From: Reyranella aquatilis
GTDB taxonomy: Bacteria; Pseudomonadota; Alphaproteobacteria; Reyranellales; Reyranellaceae
Direction: 5' to 3'
Assembly: GCF_020880995.1 (NCBI RefSeq)
Contig: NZ_JAJISD010000014.1
Coordinates: forward strand, 62,001-126,000
Length of the DNA: 64,000 bases
Part shown: positions 42,837 through 51,125 of the stretch, piece after piece
How the letters are laid out: every line of letters begins with the position of its first letter
Position numbering within the stretch: position 1 is the first letter of the stretch
Translations under genes and position numbers: made by a program
The notes under the pieces: generated by a model
Told to the model about the DNA's origin: nothing
Database searches by the model: none
The model's input: the letters and a program-made list of their open reading frames with translations, nothing else

Positions 42837-45344
42837 ATGTCGACCGCCACCCTGCCCCTTGCCACCGACGCTCCCCTGCCGGCTCCCGCCAACGGCAACG
42901 ACAACGCATTCGAGCGCATCGCAACGGCAGCCGATCGCGCGGCGCTGGCGATCCCGCCGGCCTGGCCGCTCGCCTCGAGCGTCGCGGTCAATCCGTTCCT
43001 CGGCCAGAGCGGCGAGGATCTCGCCACCGCCGGCGCGCGGCTCGCGCGGGTGGCCGGCGCCGCCGTCACTCCGCCGCGGGCAACGTATCGCGCGAAGATC
43101 GCCGCCGGCGCGATCACCGAGGCCGATCTCCTCGCGGCCTGGTCGAACGCACCGCCGGACCTCCGGCCGACCGACCTCGCCGCGTTGAAGCAGGCGGTCG
43201 AGCACGACGTGCCGCCGCCGGTCGCGCTGCCGACCGTCGCCGATCTCGCGGCCGGGGTGTCGGGCATCGACTGGCCGGGCCTGATCGCCGAACGGCTGGG
43301 CGCCTGGGCGGCCGGCCATTTCGACGAGGGCCAGGCGCTGTGGGCCGCGCCGCGCAATGCGCGGGGCGCCTATGCCGCGTGGCGCGCGGTGGCCACGCAC
43401 GACCTGTCGCCCGAGATCGCGGGCCTGCCGGGCTTCGCGCTGCACGTCTCGGAAGTGCCGGTCAATCCGCTGCGGCTGATCGCGCGGGCAAGCGAACGGC
43501 TCGGCCTCGCCGACGCCGCACTCGAAACCTACTTCCACCGGCTGCTGATGAGCCTCGGCGGCTGGGCCCAGTATGCGCGCTACAAGCGGTGGCAGGCCGA
43601 GCTGGCCGGCGGCAGCGATGCCACGACGACCGACCTGCTGGCGATCCGGCTGGTCTGGGAGGAAGCGCTGTTTGCGCGGTACGCCCCGGCGATCGCGGCG
43701 CGCTGGGCGGAGACCGTCGCGGCCCATGCCGCGCCGGTCGCGCCTTCCGCCGACCTGGTGATCGACTCGATCCTGCAGGAAGCGGCCGAACGGGCCGCGC
43801 AGCGCGCGCTGGCCGCGACCTTGGCCGCGCCCGCGCCGGCATCCTCCACTTCGCCCGATGCGCGGCCGTCGCTGCAGGCGGCGTTCTGCATCGACGTGCG
43901 CTCCGAACCGTTCCGGCGCGCGCTGGAGAGTCTCGATCCGGGCATCCGCACGCTTGGCTTCGCGGGCTTCTTCGGCGTCGCCACCGCGCATCGGCGCTTC
44001 GCCTCCGACGTCGAGGAACTGCGGCTGCCGGTGCTGCTGACGCCGGCGCTTCATTCCGCCGCCGGCAGCGATGCCGACGCAGAAGCCGACCGCTCGGCGC
44101 GCATCGCCGCGCGGGCCAAGCGGGCCTGGGGCCGCTTCAAGCTCGCCGCCGTCTCCTCCTTCGCCTTCGTCGAGGCGACGGGACCGCTGCATGTCGGGCG
44201 GATCCTGAGCGATTCGCTCGGCCGCGTCGGCGCGACGCCCGAAGAACCCGCCCCGCGCCTCGTGCCCGCGCAACCGCACGGTCACGATCACGGGCACGAT
44301 CACGGGCACGATCATGGGCATGCCCACGACGACGGGCAGCCGCCCGACCTCGCGGCGCGCATCGACGCGGCGGAGAAGATCCTGGGCGCGATGTCGCTCG
44401 CGCCGCCCTTCGCGCGGCTGGTCGTGCTGGCGGGGCACGGGGCGCGGCTGGTCAACAATCCGCATGCCAGCGCCCTGCAATGCGGCGCCTGCGGCGGCTA
44501 TTCCGGCGAAGTGAATGCGCGGCTGCTGGCCGCGCTGCTGAACGACCGCGGCGTGCGGTCGGGCCTCGCCGCGCGCGGCCGCGCGGTGCCCGACGACACG
44601 CTATTCGTCGGCGCGCTGCACGACACGACCGCGGACACCGTCACGTTGTACGACGATGCGCCGTCGGCGGCGCATCGCGCCGACATGGCGCAGGCGCGGG
44701 CCTGGTTCGAGGCGGCGGGCACGCTGACGCGGACCGAACGCGCGCTGCGGCTGCCGCGGGCCGGCAGCGCGGCGGCCGTCGCCCGGCGCGGCAACGACTG
44801 GTCCGAGACGCGGCCCGAATGGGGGCTGGCGGGCTGCAGCGCCTTCATCGCCGCGCCGCGGACGCGCACCGGCGGCCGCTCGCTGGCCGGCCGCGCCTTC
44901 CTGCACGACTACGACTGGCAGCAGGATGCGGGCTTCGGCGTGCTGGAGCTGATCCTCACCGCGCCGGTCGTCGTGGCGAGCTGGATCAGCCTGCAATACT
45001 ACGGTTCGACCGTGGCGCCGGACGCGTTCGGCGGCGGCAACAAGCTGTTGCACAACGTCACCGGCGGCATTGGCGTGATCGAGGGCAATGGCGGGCTGCT
45101 GCGCGCCGGCCTGCCCTGGCAGTCGGTACATGACGGCGAGACCCCGGCGCACGAGCCGCTGCGCCTGTCGGTCTGCATCGAGGCGCCACGCGAGGCGATC
45201 GAGGGCGTTCTTGCGCGTCACGATGCGGTGCGCACGCTGTTCGACAAGGGCTGGCTGAACCTGTTCGCGCTGGACGACGACGGACACATGGCGTGGCGCT
45301 ACGCCGCCGGCCTGCGCTGGACCGCGATGGACCCGTCCGTCTGA
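42837..45344 (+). CDS. dabA: Inorganic carbon transporter subunit DabA (DUF2309)
   Basis: This 835-residue protein has the beta-carbonic-anhydrase-like zinc site: C351 and D353 in FCIDVRSE, H534 in LAGHGARL and C549 in LQCGACGG. Order and spacing agree with the zinc ligands known for DabA. It converts CO2 to bicarbonate vectorially inside the membrane-bound complex with DabB, raising internal bicarbonate. A His-rich stretch (HGHDHGHDHGHDHGHAHD, residues about 481-500) from a repeated CACGATCACGGG unit is an unusual insertion next to the zinc domain and could store or deliver Zn. The start at 42837 matches the family. Confidence 0.94.
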   Translation: MSTATLPLATDAPLPAPANGNDNAFERIATAADRAALAIPPAWPLASSVAVNPFLGQSGEDLATAGARLARVAGAAVTPPRATYRAKIAAGAITEADLLAAWSNAPPDLRPTDLAALKQAVEHDVPPPVALPTVADLAAGVSGIDWPGLIAERLGAWAAGHFDEGQALWAAPRNARGAYAAWRAVATHDLSPEIAGLPGFALHVSEVPVNPLRLIARASERLGLADAALETYFHRLLMSLGGWAQYARYKRWQAELAGGSDATTTDLLAIRLVWEEALFARYAPAIAARWAETVAAHAAPVAPSADLVIDSILQEAAERAAQRALAATLAAPAPASSTSPDARPSLQAAFCIDVRSEPFRRALESLDPGIRTLGFAGFFGVATAHRRFASDVEELRLPVLLTPALHSAAGSDADAEADRSARIAARAKRAWGRFKLAAVSSFAFVEATGPLHVGRILSDSLGRVGATPEEPAPRLVPAQPHGHDHGHDHGHDHGHAHDDGQPPDLAARIDAAEKILGAMSLAPPFARLVVLAGHGARLVNNPHASALQCGACGGYSGEVNARLLAALLNDRGVRSGLAARGRAVPDDTLFVGALHDTTADTVTLYDDAPSAAHRADMAQARAWFEAAGTLTRTERALRLPRAGSAAAVARRGNDWSETRPEWGLAGCSAFIAAPRTRTGGRSLAGRAFLHDYDWQQDAGFGVLELILTAPVVVASWISLQYYGSTVAPDAFGGGNKLLHNVTGGIGVIEGNGGLLRAGLPWQSVHDGETPAHEPLRLSVCIEAPREAIEGVLARHDAVRTLFDKGWLNLFALDDDGHMAWRYAAGLRWTAMDPSV

Positions 45345-45649
45345 CGGCGCGGCGATCGGCTGCACCGCAGCGGCTCCCCCAAGGCCAATGCAGGGCAATC
45401 GCATATGCCTCGAGATGCGGTGCTGAGTCCCTCCCTCGCGCTCGGGCTGAGGGAGCCGAGCGCGGCCGAAGTTGAAGCGGTCGTTTCGATTGCTGCTTGG
45501 CGACGGCACCTGCGGCGGAACGACTTATATATAGGCCGTGCAACCTGAATGAAACTCGTGCACTATCCCCATGCCGCCTTCACCTCGCGATAAGCCCCCT
45601 CGGGCGCTTCCTTAACTGGATAGCGTGGATTGTAGGCGGCACTTCATTT
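45345..45649. other. Intergenic region after dabA
   Basis: This 305-base stretch has no gene I can support. It holds one hairpin, CTCCCTC/GAGGGAG at 45431-45455, which may end the dab transcript although no T-run follows. From about 45500 the sequence becomes visibly richer in A and T, continuing into the DUF3800 gene. Confidence 0.5.
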
Positions 45650-46312
45650 TCAGTAGTACTTCACCGTACCGTGCGACCACATATCCACTTCGTGGATTAT
45701 GCGGTCCTTGATCAGGTCGTATGAGCGCGTGTCGCCCTTCTCCCATTTCCTCTGAAGCGCCCACGTGCAGTAATCCGCCGCTTGAAGACACGGGTCAGCG
45801 ACGGACCTACAGAAGTTTGTCTGGAAGCGCCGATTGCCTCGGATAACTTGCTGCGCGACATCGTTCACCGCGCCTGAAAAGACAGCCTGTCCCTTGGCGG
45901 TGCCGACCGATGCTGTCGTGAACAGCACCTCGGTGGAATTGCCTAGGAACTTTGGCGCTGCGTACTGCAGATGGTAGTACCAACCATATTTGTAGAACCG
46001 ACCGTTGGCGGAGCGGACTTGGGGCTGGGCTTTGGACTTCTCCATAATGGTGGCCTGTACTTGGAAGTCGTGCTTCTCCAAGAGCGCGAACACCTTGTCT
46101 CGCACGGCTTGTTTGTCTTCTGTGGCGTGGAAGTACTCGCCGACTGGGTCGTCATTCCAAATCAGCTCGCGTCGAAGATCCAGTAGCGCACCGCCGAGGC
46201 TTGAACACGAATGGCAAGTCATCGTGCAGACGATGAAATAGCGACTGGCACGCGGATTATTGCTAAAATTGAAGTCACCCGCTTCGTCGGCGAAGGCATA
46301 AAGACGGGACAT
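45650..46312 (-). CDS. DUF3800 protein
   Basis: This 220-residue protein starts MSRLYAFADEAGDFNF, with the acidic DE-GDF motif at the start and QAADYCTWALQRKWEK near the end, the two hallmarks of DUF3800, an RNase-H-like fold with possible nuclease activity. The base composition is clearly A/T-richer than flanking genes, suggesting horizontal transfer. DUF3800 genes often ride in mobile or defence-rich regions. It lies 130 bases downstream of an unrelated unknown gene on the same strand, so the two may work together. Confidence 0.85.
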   Translation of the reverse strand: MSRLYAFADEAGDFNFSNNPRASRYFIVCTMTCHSCSSLGGALLDLRRELIWNDDPVGEYFHATEDKQAVRDKVFALLEKHDFQVQATIMEKSKAQPQVRSANGRFYKYGWYYHLQYAAPKFLGNSTEVLFTTASVGTAKGQAVFSGAVNDVAQQVIRGNRRFQTNFCRSVADPCLQAADYCTWALQRKWEKGDTRSYDLIKDRIIHEVDMWSHGTVKYY

Positions 46313-46444
46313 GATGGAATCTCATAAAGCTGATGAACCAGAACAATCGCGCCGATTCCTCGAAAGCGTGAAAGCGGACCGGGCCGACAAAGGACGTACT
46401 GAAAGAGGCGGTTAAGAAGGTCGCCTCTCACAAGCGAGAGGCGC

Positions 46445-47197
46445 CTAGTCCAAAGCGCCCCCGCTAGGCTTGTCCTTGTAGATCAGCTTGAAACTGCCCT
46501 CCAAAAGTTGAAGCCACAGCTTCCGCTCGTCGTCAGGCCATACATCGCCGGCATTCGGCAAGCGCTTCAGTAGACCGGCAATAATGGGGTCGATCGGCGG
46601 AAGATCACCTCCGGCGCCTCCACCTTCTTCCTTCTTCGGCGTCTGGCGGACCTCTTGCTCGACGGCTGGGGCCCCGCCGATTCCAGGCTTGACCAGACGC
46701 CCCGACGCAGCGTCGATGAAGCCTGCATAAGTCGCCGACTTCATGAACGTCTGACGGGCACGCTCAGTCTGCTTCGGTGAGACGCCCAGTTGCTGCATTT
46801 GCCGTTCGATCGCTGCGGCGGGCGGCAGAACATTGCCCTTGAACTGGTCGTACATCACGCGGAACAGTTCCGCATTCAGGAAGGCAATAACGCGAGGCGC
46901 CGGAGTCCCAGTAATGATGTCCCGCCCAAGCTGTGTGAGCGTTGCGCGGCCCTGTGCGGTCTCGATCAACCCAAAGATGCGGGCGGCCCCAAGGCGAGTC
47001 CGAAAGGTTCCGCCCGTAGCAGTCTGCCCCATCCAAACCGCAAGCTCGTCCGCCTCACAGGATGAGCCGGCGCGGGTGTGGATCGTCTGCGCAAGTTCCA
47101 CAGCGTTCTGCAAGTCAGTGTAAGGAAATTCGATCTCGGACCGGAAGCGCTTCGGCGTTTCGGCCGATGTCTCCGGGCTGTTGGCGGTGTCCGTCAT
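46445..47197 (-). CDS. Protein of unknown function beside DUF3800 gene
   Basis: This 250-residue protein starts MTDTANSPETSAETPKRFRS. Residues about 20-150 appear helical with a winged-helix look (FRTRLGAARIFGLIETAQGR, LTQLGRDIITG), then a disordered Lys/Gly/Glu linker (KKEEGGGAGGDLPP) and a C-terminal helix (ERKLWLQLLEGSFKLIY). I do not recognise a family. It is likely soluble and may bind DNA or a partner. Composition is A/T-richer than the chromosome around it, as for the DUF3800 gene downstream. Confidence 0.65.
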   Translation of the reverse strand: MTDTANSPETSAETPKRFRSEIEFPYTDLQNAVELAQTIHTRAGSSCEADELAVWMGQTATGGTFRTRLGAARIFGLIETAQGRATLTQLGRDIITGTPAPRVIAFLNAELFRVMYDQFKGNVLPPAAAIERQMQQLGVSPKQTERARQTFMKSATYAGFIDAASGRLVKPGIGGAPAVEQEVRQTPKKEEGGGAGGDLPPIDPIIAGLLKRLPNAGDVWPDDERKLWLQLLEGSFKLIYKDKPSGGALD

Positions 47198-47353
47198 TGG
47201 TCACTCCTGCCCACGGGAAGTCTGGGGCGAAGTATAGGTGGGCTTCGCTTGGCCATTTGTCAACTTTTTTCTTGTCTGACACGGATTTTCGTATTTCAAC
47301 CGAAATCGGTGTAACGATCATGCTTTTACTGCGCTAGCGCGCAGACGCGGGCG

Positions 47354-47382
47354 TTGACGATAACAAGCGCCGCGATTACGCT
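47354..47382 (+). promoter_or_regulatory. Promoter candidate for the micro-ORF unit
   Basis: TTGACG (47354-47359), a 17-base spacer and TACGCT (47377-47382) fit a housekeeping promoter with a weak -10. It lies 20 bases before the micro-ORF. Confidence 0.4.
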
Positions 47383-47402
47383 ATTGAATGTTGGAGGTCG
47401 AC

Positions 47403-47459
47403 ATGAAGACAAGGGTCGCCCCAGCCGGATCGCGCGCGTACGGCGCCGGCACGGGCTAA
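47403..47459 (+). CDS. 18-residue micro-ORF with strong ribosome-binding site
   Basis: GGAGG at 47393-47397, five bases before ATG, is ideal. The peptide is MKTRVAPAGSRAYGAGTG, basic and Gly-rich, ending TAA. It is followed directly by a strong hairpin and then a rho-independent terminator, so the whole unit would make a transcript of about 175 bases. It could be a leader peptide, a small regulatory RNA with a coding part, or a microprotein. I do not recognise it. Confidence 0.5.
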   Translation: MKTRVAPAGSRAYGAGTG

Positions 47460-47464
47460 TAGAA

Positions 47465-47501
47465 AGGCCGCCCGACCCGATTCCAGCGGGTGAGGCGGCC
47501 T
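47465..47501 (+). other. GC-rich nested hairpin after the micro-ORF
   Basis: AGGCCGCC (47465-47472) pairs with GGCGGCCT (47494-47501), and inside it ACCCG pairs with CGGGT. It starts six bases after the micro-ORF stop, too GC-rich and too far from any gene to look accidental. Confidence 0.6.
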
Positions 47502-47534
47502 AGCGTAGGCTACTGAAAGATCAGCGTTCCAACT

Positions 47535-47565
47535 GGGGCCGGTTATACACCGGCCCCTTTCTTTT
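47535..47565 (+). terminator. Rho-independent terminator
   Basis: GGGGCCGG-TTATACA-CCGGCCCC followed by TTTCTTTT is an eight-base-pair stem plus T-run, the clearest intrinsic terminator in the window. It closes the micro-ORF transcript. Confidence 0.85.
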
Positions 47566-47611
47566 GTGAATCTCTAGGCGGGTAGGGTCGCCGGCCTTTG
47601 TATCTACAACG

Positions 47612-47760
47612 AACCCACCCCAACCTCATGCTCAGGGCACTCCCCCTCGATTCCCCGGGGTAAACTCCAGAGCGCGTCTCGAGGCATGGGAACGAGCACC
47701 GCGTCGGTTGCCCATCATTCGAGACGCCGCGCAGGCGCGGCCCCTCAGGATGAGGTGGGT
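47612..47760. repeat. Interspersed palindromic element, type 1, degenerate copy
   Basis: Inner arms GTCTCGAGGCATGGG (47676-47690) and CCCATCATTCGAGAC (47711-47725), with outer CCTCAGGATGAGG (47743-47755), mirror the element at 52855-52962 with several mismatches. It is non-coding and typical of rhizobia-like intergenic palindromes. Confidence 0.75.
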
Positions 47761-47807
47761 GTTGGATCCATCTGCATCGGAAGGACTTCAGGACCAACGA
47801 TCAAAGG

Positions 47808-47890
47808 TCCCTCGCTCACGCTCGGGATGACAATTGGGTTGGTAATTGCGCAGTGCGCCGATCATACAAACGGTGTCATCGCGAGCGGGG
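47808..47890. repeat. Interspersed palindromic element, type 2, copy 1
   Basis: The 25 bases at 47808-47832 (TCCCTCGCTCACGC...) are identical to 62316-62340, and the spacer GCGCCGATCA and right arm GGTGTCAT also match that copy. The right arm is degraded here. The rest of the 920-base gene-poor gap (47198-48117) holds only the micro-ORF unit and these two repeats. Confidence 0.75.
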
Positions 47891-48117
47891 TACCCGCCGT
47901 GGAGCGTTAAGTAAGGGCCCTTTGGGGTCCGGCGTTTCGAGCCAGCGACGCGGCGGACGAACGAGAGTTCTCTTTCCGAGTGCAACCTCTTGGCCGCGAG
48001 CGCGTTGAAGAGTGCGTGGCGCCCTTCTGATCCCCAAGGTTGCGCAACGCGTAACGGGCCCGCTCCTCCTCCCACACACCAGGAGCGGGCCCGAGTCGCG
48101 TCCGCCGGAGCGCCGCC

Positions 48118-48750
48118 ATGCCCCGCAAGCTCAAGACCTTCGTGACGTCGGCCGGCTTCTTCGATCTCGCCGTCGCCGCGCCGTCCATGAAGGCCGCGCT
48201 GGCGGCGTGGGGCGCCGACAGCGATCTCTTCCATCAGGGGTTTGCCCGACAGACCGACGATGCCGCGATCATCGCGGCCACCCAGGCCAAGCCGGGTGTC
48301 GTCCTGCGCCGGCCCGTCGGCACCGCGCACGACTTCACCGAGACGGCGGAGATTTCCGAACGCGCTCTGGTCGGCGCTGCCGCTTCCTGCCCCAAGGCAA
48401 GGCGGGGGGCGAAGCGGGGAAAGCCGACGCGACGTGGCGACGGGGCCGCTCGCCAGCCCGCGGCCGCTCGCAAGGCGACCGGGCGCGCCGACGACGCGAA
48501 GCAGCAGGAGCGGCGGCTGGCGCGGCAGAAGCGCGAGGAACAGGCGCGCGTCCGGGAAGAGGAGCGCCGCGCGAAGGACGTTGCCGCCGCCGAGGCCGCG
48601 CTTGGGCACGCGAAGGCGGAGCATGAGCGCCGGGTGGCGGCGCTCGATCGGGAAAGGGCCTCACTCGACCGGCGGGCGAGCGCCGAGGAGAAGGACTGGG
48701 CCCGCGAGGCGGAGCGTCTGCGCGAGGCGCTGCGGCGGGCCCGCCGGTGA
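48118..48750 (+). CDS. Coiled-coil protein of unknown function (TolA-like composition)
   Basis: This 210-residue protein starts MPRKLKTFVTSAGFFDLAVA. The first 80 residues form a compact domain (MKAALAAWGADSDLFHQGFA, KPGVVLRRPVGTAHDF); the remainder is a long Arg/Glu/Ala-rich coiled coil. Proteins of this layout are common in alphaproteobacteria and are sometimes labelled TolA-like because of the coil, but no TolA C-terminal domain or membrane anchor is present. The function is unknown. Confidence 0.75.
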   Translation: MPRKLKTFVTSAGFFDLAVAAPSMKAALAAWGADSDLFHQGFARQTDDAAIIAATQAKPGVVLRRPVGTAHDFTETAEISERALVGAAASCPKARRGAKRGKPTRRGDGAARQPAAARKATGRADDAKQQERRLARQKREEQARVREEERRAKDVAAAEAALGHAKAEHERRVAALDRERASLDRRASAEEKDWAREAERLREALRRARR

Positions 48751-48752
48751 AA

Positions 48753-49013
48753 TCAGTACTGCGTGTTGCCGCCGCCGCTGGTGGCGCCGCGGGCGGAGTC
48801 CTCCTTGATGCGCTGTTCCAGCATGGTGCTGGAGCTGGTCTGGCCGTTCCAGGTGGCGTTCACGTTCGACCGCGTGCCCATGTAGCGCTCCGGCGCCGCC
48901 CCGTAGGCTCCGCCGTTTCCGGCATTTCCATCGTTGCCGCCGCTGCAGCCGGCCAGGCCCATAACCATCGCCGTCAGCGCCGCTACGACAGTCGTGCTAA
49001 TCTTTACCGCCAT
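48753..49013 (-). CDS. Small lipoprotein of unknown function
   Basis: This 86-residue protein starts MAVKISTTVVAALTAMVMGL with the lipobox LAGC, giving a lipidated Cys at about residue 23. A GGAGGG site precedes the ATG at 49013. The mature part is Gly/Asn/Ser-rich and probably flexible. It is convergent with the coiled-coil gene. Confidence 0.72.
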   Translation of the reverse strand: MAVKISTTVVAALTAMVMGLAGCSGGNDGNAGNGGAYGAAPERYMGTRSNVNATWNGQTSSSTMLEQRIKEDSARGATSGGGNTQY

Positions 49014-49148
49014 CCCGCCCTCCGGATCATCTGGAGGCACAATGCACCAAAACGGAATCGGTGTCGCACTGCAGTGTAATTACACATTTTATGTCTTCAT
49101 TGTTGATGCAGTCTCTTTAAGACTAGTGTAAGTCGTGGGGATACCGCC

Positions 49149-49565
49149 ATGCCCCTCCATTGGAATGTCCATTCGGATTCGCGCTTCTTCGAAGTGATCT
49201 GCGACGGCAACGTCGAAGCGCATGAGGTCCACGCCATGCTCGATGCGCTGGTGGGCGCGCGGGCACTCGGCTACCGCAAGCTGTTCGACGGGACGCGCGG
49301 CGAGACGAACATAAGCGCGATGGAAATCGTCGATATCGGTGTCCGCATGCGCAACCTGCACAGGGGCGACGTGAAGCTCGGACCTCTCGCCGTCGCCATT
49401 GCGGACGACAAGTACGTTCTGCTCGGCCGCGCGCTGGGCATGCTTGCGGCGCCGCGCCGGCCGATGCGCGTCTTCAAGACCGTCCAGCAGGCCCATCGCT
49501 GGCTCAACTCGCCCGCCATTCTCGCCAGCGTGCCCGAGCCCGAGTCCGAAGTCCCCTCTGCGTGA
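49149..49565 (+). CDS. MPLHW-family protein, copy B
   Basis: This 138-residue paralogue of 2840-3262 and 63624-64000 starts MPLHWNVHSDSRFFEVICDG. It shares YRKLFDGTRGE, VDIGVRMRNLHRG, DDKYVLLGRALGMLAAPRRP and MRVFKTVQQAHRWL with copy A. No signal peptide is present. The strongly kept LG(M/I)L core and basic RPMR suggest a ligand or partner surface; the function is unknown. It stands alone, convergent with the M81 peptidase gene. Confidence 0.72.
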   Translation: MPLHWNVHSDSRFFEVICDGNVEAHEVHAMLDALVGARALGYRKLFDGTRGETNISAMEIVDIGVRMRNLHRGDVKLGPLAVAIADDKYVLLGRALGMLAAPRRPMRVFKTVQQAHRWLNSPAILASVPEPESEVPSA

Positions 49566-49609
49566 TGACGCGATCCGCGTAAGCTTGGCCGCCTCGACCT
49601 CGGCGCGGC

Positions 49610-51109
49610 TTACGGCACCGGCGTCTCGACCGGGTCGAGCGGCCAGATCGGACGGCGCAGCTTCGAATAGGTGAAGCGCGTGGCGTCGGTCGAGCAGAGA
49701 CCGCCCGCGTCGACCAGCATGACCTGCCGCGCGATCGGCTCGAAGGCGGCGCGGAAATGCTGCGAGCTCTTCACCACCAGCACGTTGCGGCGCAGCGGAT
49801 CGATGCCCTGGCTCAGGAACACCTGCAGGTCGATCGTGTGCATGCGGATCGAGGTCGTGACGACGTCGATGCCGCCTGCTCCACCGAGCCGCAACACCGC
49901 GGTCGGCCCCAGCGCGACCTGCACGCCGGCATTCATCGGCCCGTCGTTGCGGAAGTTGCCGTCGGAGAGATGCATCACCTCGGCCATCGCGCGCACCGGC
50001 GCGCCCAGCGACGGATCGGTATGGCCGCCCAGCGCCACGTCGATGCGTGCGCCGACGCCCGCCTTCAGCGCCTGTCGCACGGTGCCGGGATCGTAGATCG
50101 TGCCGATCGCGACGTTGGGCACGCCCGCTTCGAGCAGCGCGCGCAGCAGGTTGGGCGCGTCGTTGTAGCCGCCGCCACCGGGATTGTCGGTGCCCTCGGC
50201 CAGCACCAGCGGCCGCTCGCCGCCGGCGCGCGCCGCCCCGACCGCCTCGGCGATGGAGCGATAGGACGAGGAGAACTCGTTCCGCCGCGCCCACATCTCG
50301 TCGATCAGCGCGCGGGCCGCCGCGCGCGCCGCGTCCTCGGCGCCGGGCTCGTGACTGACCGCGACCGACGGACCGGCCCACGGGATGTCGGACCAGGTGA
50401 AGCCCACCTGGATCGAGACCACGTTGAGGCCCGGCTGCCGTTCGAAGGCTTCGGCGCGCGCCAGCAGGTCGCGCATGATGCCGGGCTGCGTGGTGCGGCC
50501 GTGATCGGCGCCCTTCAGCATCGCGGGCTGCACCAGCAGACAGCGCGGCTGCTTCCTCCCCTGCAAGGCATCCTCGACCAGCTGCGCGGCCTGCATCGCG
50601 CGCTCGTAGCCATCGACATGCGGATAGGTGCGATAGCTCACCAGCGCGTTGGCGTTGCGCGCCATGCGCTCGGTGGCATTGGCGTGCAGGTCGAGCGTCG
50701 CCACGATCGGCACGTCGGGGCCGACCACGCCGCGCAGCGCTTCGAGCAACGCGCCCTCGGCATCGTCCTCGGTCTCGCTCACCATCGCGCCGTGCAGCGA
50801 GAGGCAGACCGCGTCGACTTTTCCGCCGCGCGCCGCGTCCACGATACACCCGCTGATATGCTCCCAGGCTTCGCGCGTCAGCGGCCCCGAGGGGATCGTG
50901 TTGGCAGCGACGCTCCAGACCGGCGCCCAGCCGTGCAGCTTCGCGGCATCGATGAAGCCGCCCAGCTCGTTCCGCGTGCCGGTGAAGTTGGGCACGATCG
51001 CCTCGCCCTCGACGAGACGCTGGCGGCGATAGTCCTCCAGCGTCGTCGACAGTTTCGAGAAGGTGTTGGTCTCGTGCATGAACTGCGCGATCAGGACCCG
51101 GCTCGGCAT
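49610..51109 (-). CDS. M81-family metallopeptidase (MlrC-like)
   Basis: This 499-residue protein starts MPSRVLIAQFMHETNTFSKL, the metal-binding opening of the microcystinase-C family, followed by LSLHGAMVSETEDDAEGALL and LDLHANATERMARNANALVS. The second half carries LAEGTDNPGGGGYNDAPNLL and the C-terminal MlrC domain. MlrC-type enzymes cleave small or linear peptides using zinc. It is 16 bases downstream of a peptide-type ABC binding protein, so the pair probably captures and degrades an imported peptide or related compound. Confidence 0.92.
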   Translation of the reverse strand: MPSRVLIAQFMHETNTFSKLSTTLEDYRRQRLVEGEAIVPNFTGTRNELGGFIDAAKLHGWAPVWSVAANTIPSGPLTREAWEHISGCIVDAARGGKVDAVCLSLHGAMVSETEDDAEGALLEALRGVVGPDVPIVATLDLHANATERMARNANALVSYRTYPHVDGYERAMQAAQLVEDALQGRKQPRCLLVQPAMLKGADHGRTTQPGIMRDLLARAEAFERQPGLNVVSIQVGFTWSDIPWAGPSVAVSHEPGAEDAARAAARALIDEMWARRNEFSSSYRSIAEAVGAARAGGERPLVLAEGTDNPGGGGYNDAPNLLRALLEAGVPNVAIGTIYDPGTVRQALKAGVGARIDVALGGHTDPSLGAPVRAMAEVMHLSDGNFRNDGPMNAGVQVALGPTAVLRLGGAGGIDVVTTSIRMHTIDLQVFLSQGIDPLRRNVLVVKSSQHFRAAFEPIARQVMLVDAGGLCSTDATRFTYSKLRRPIWPLDPVETPVP

Positions 51110-51125
51110 GGCGCTCAGTCCCGTC

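Noticed and set aside
44277..44340. Tandem CACGATCACGGG units resembling a short repeat array
   Set aside because: The units lie in frame inside dabA and encode HDHG repeats; no spacers exist, so it is not CRISPR.
46219..46431. 70-codon minus-strand frame before the DUF3800 gene
   Set aside because: It overlaps the DUF3800 start, lacks a ribosome-binding site, and shows no domain.
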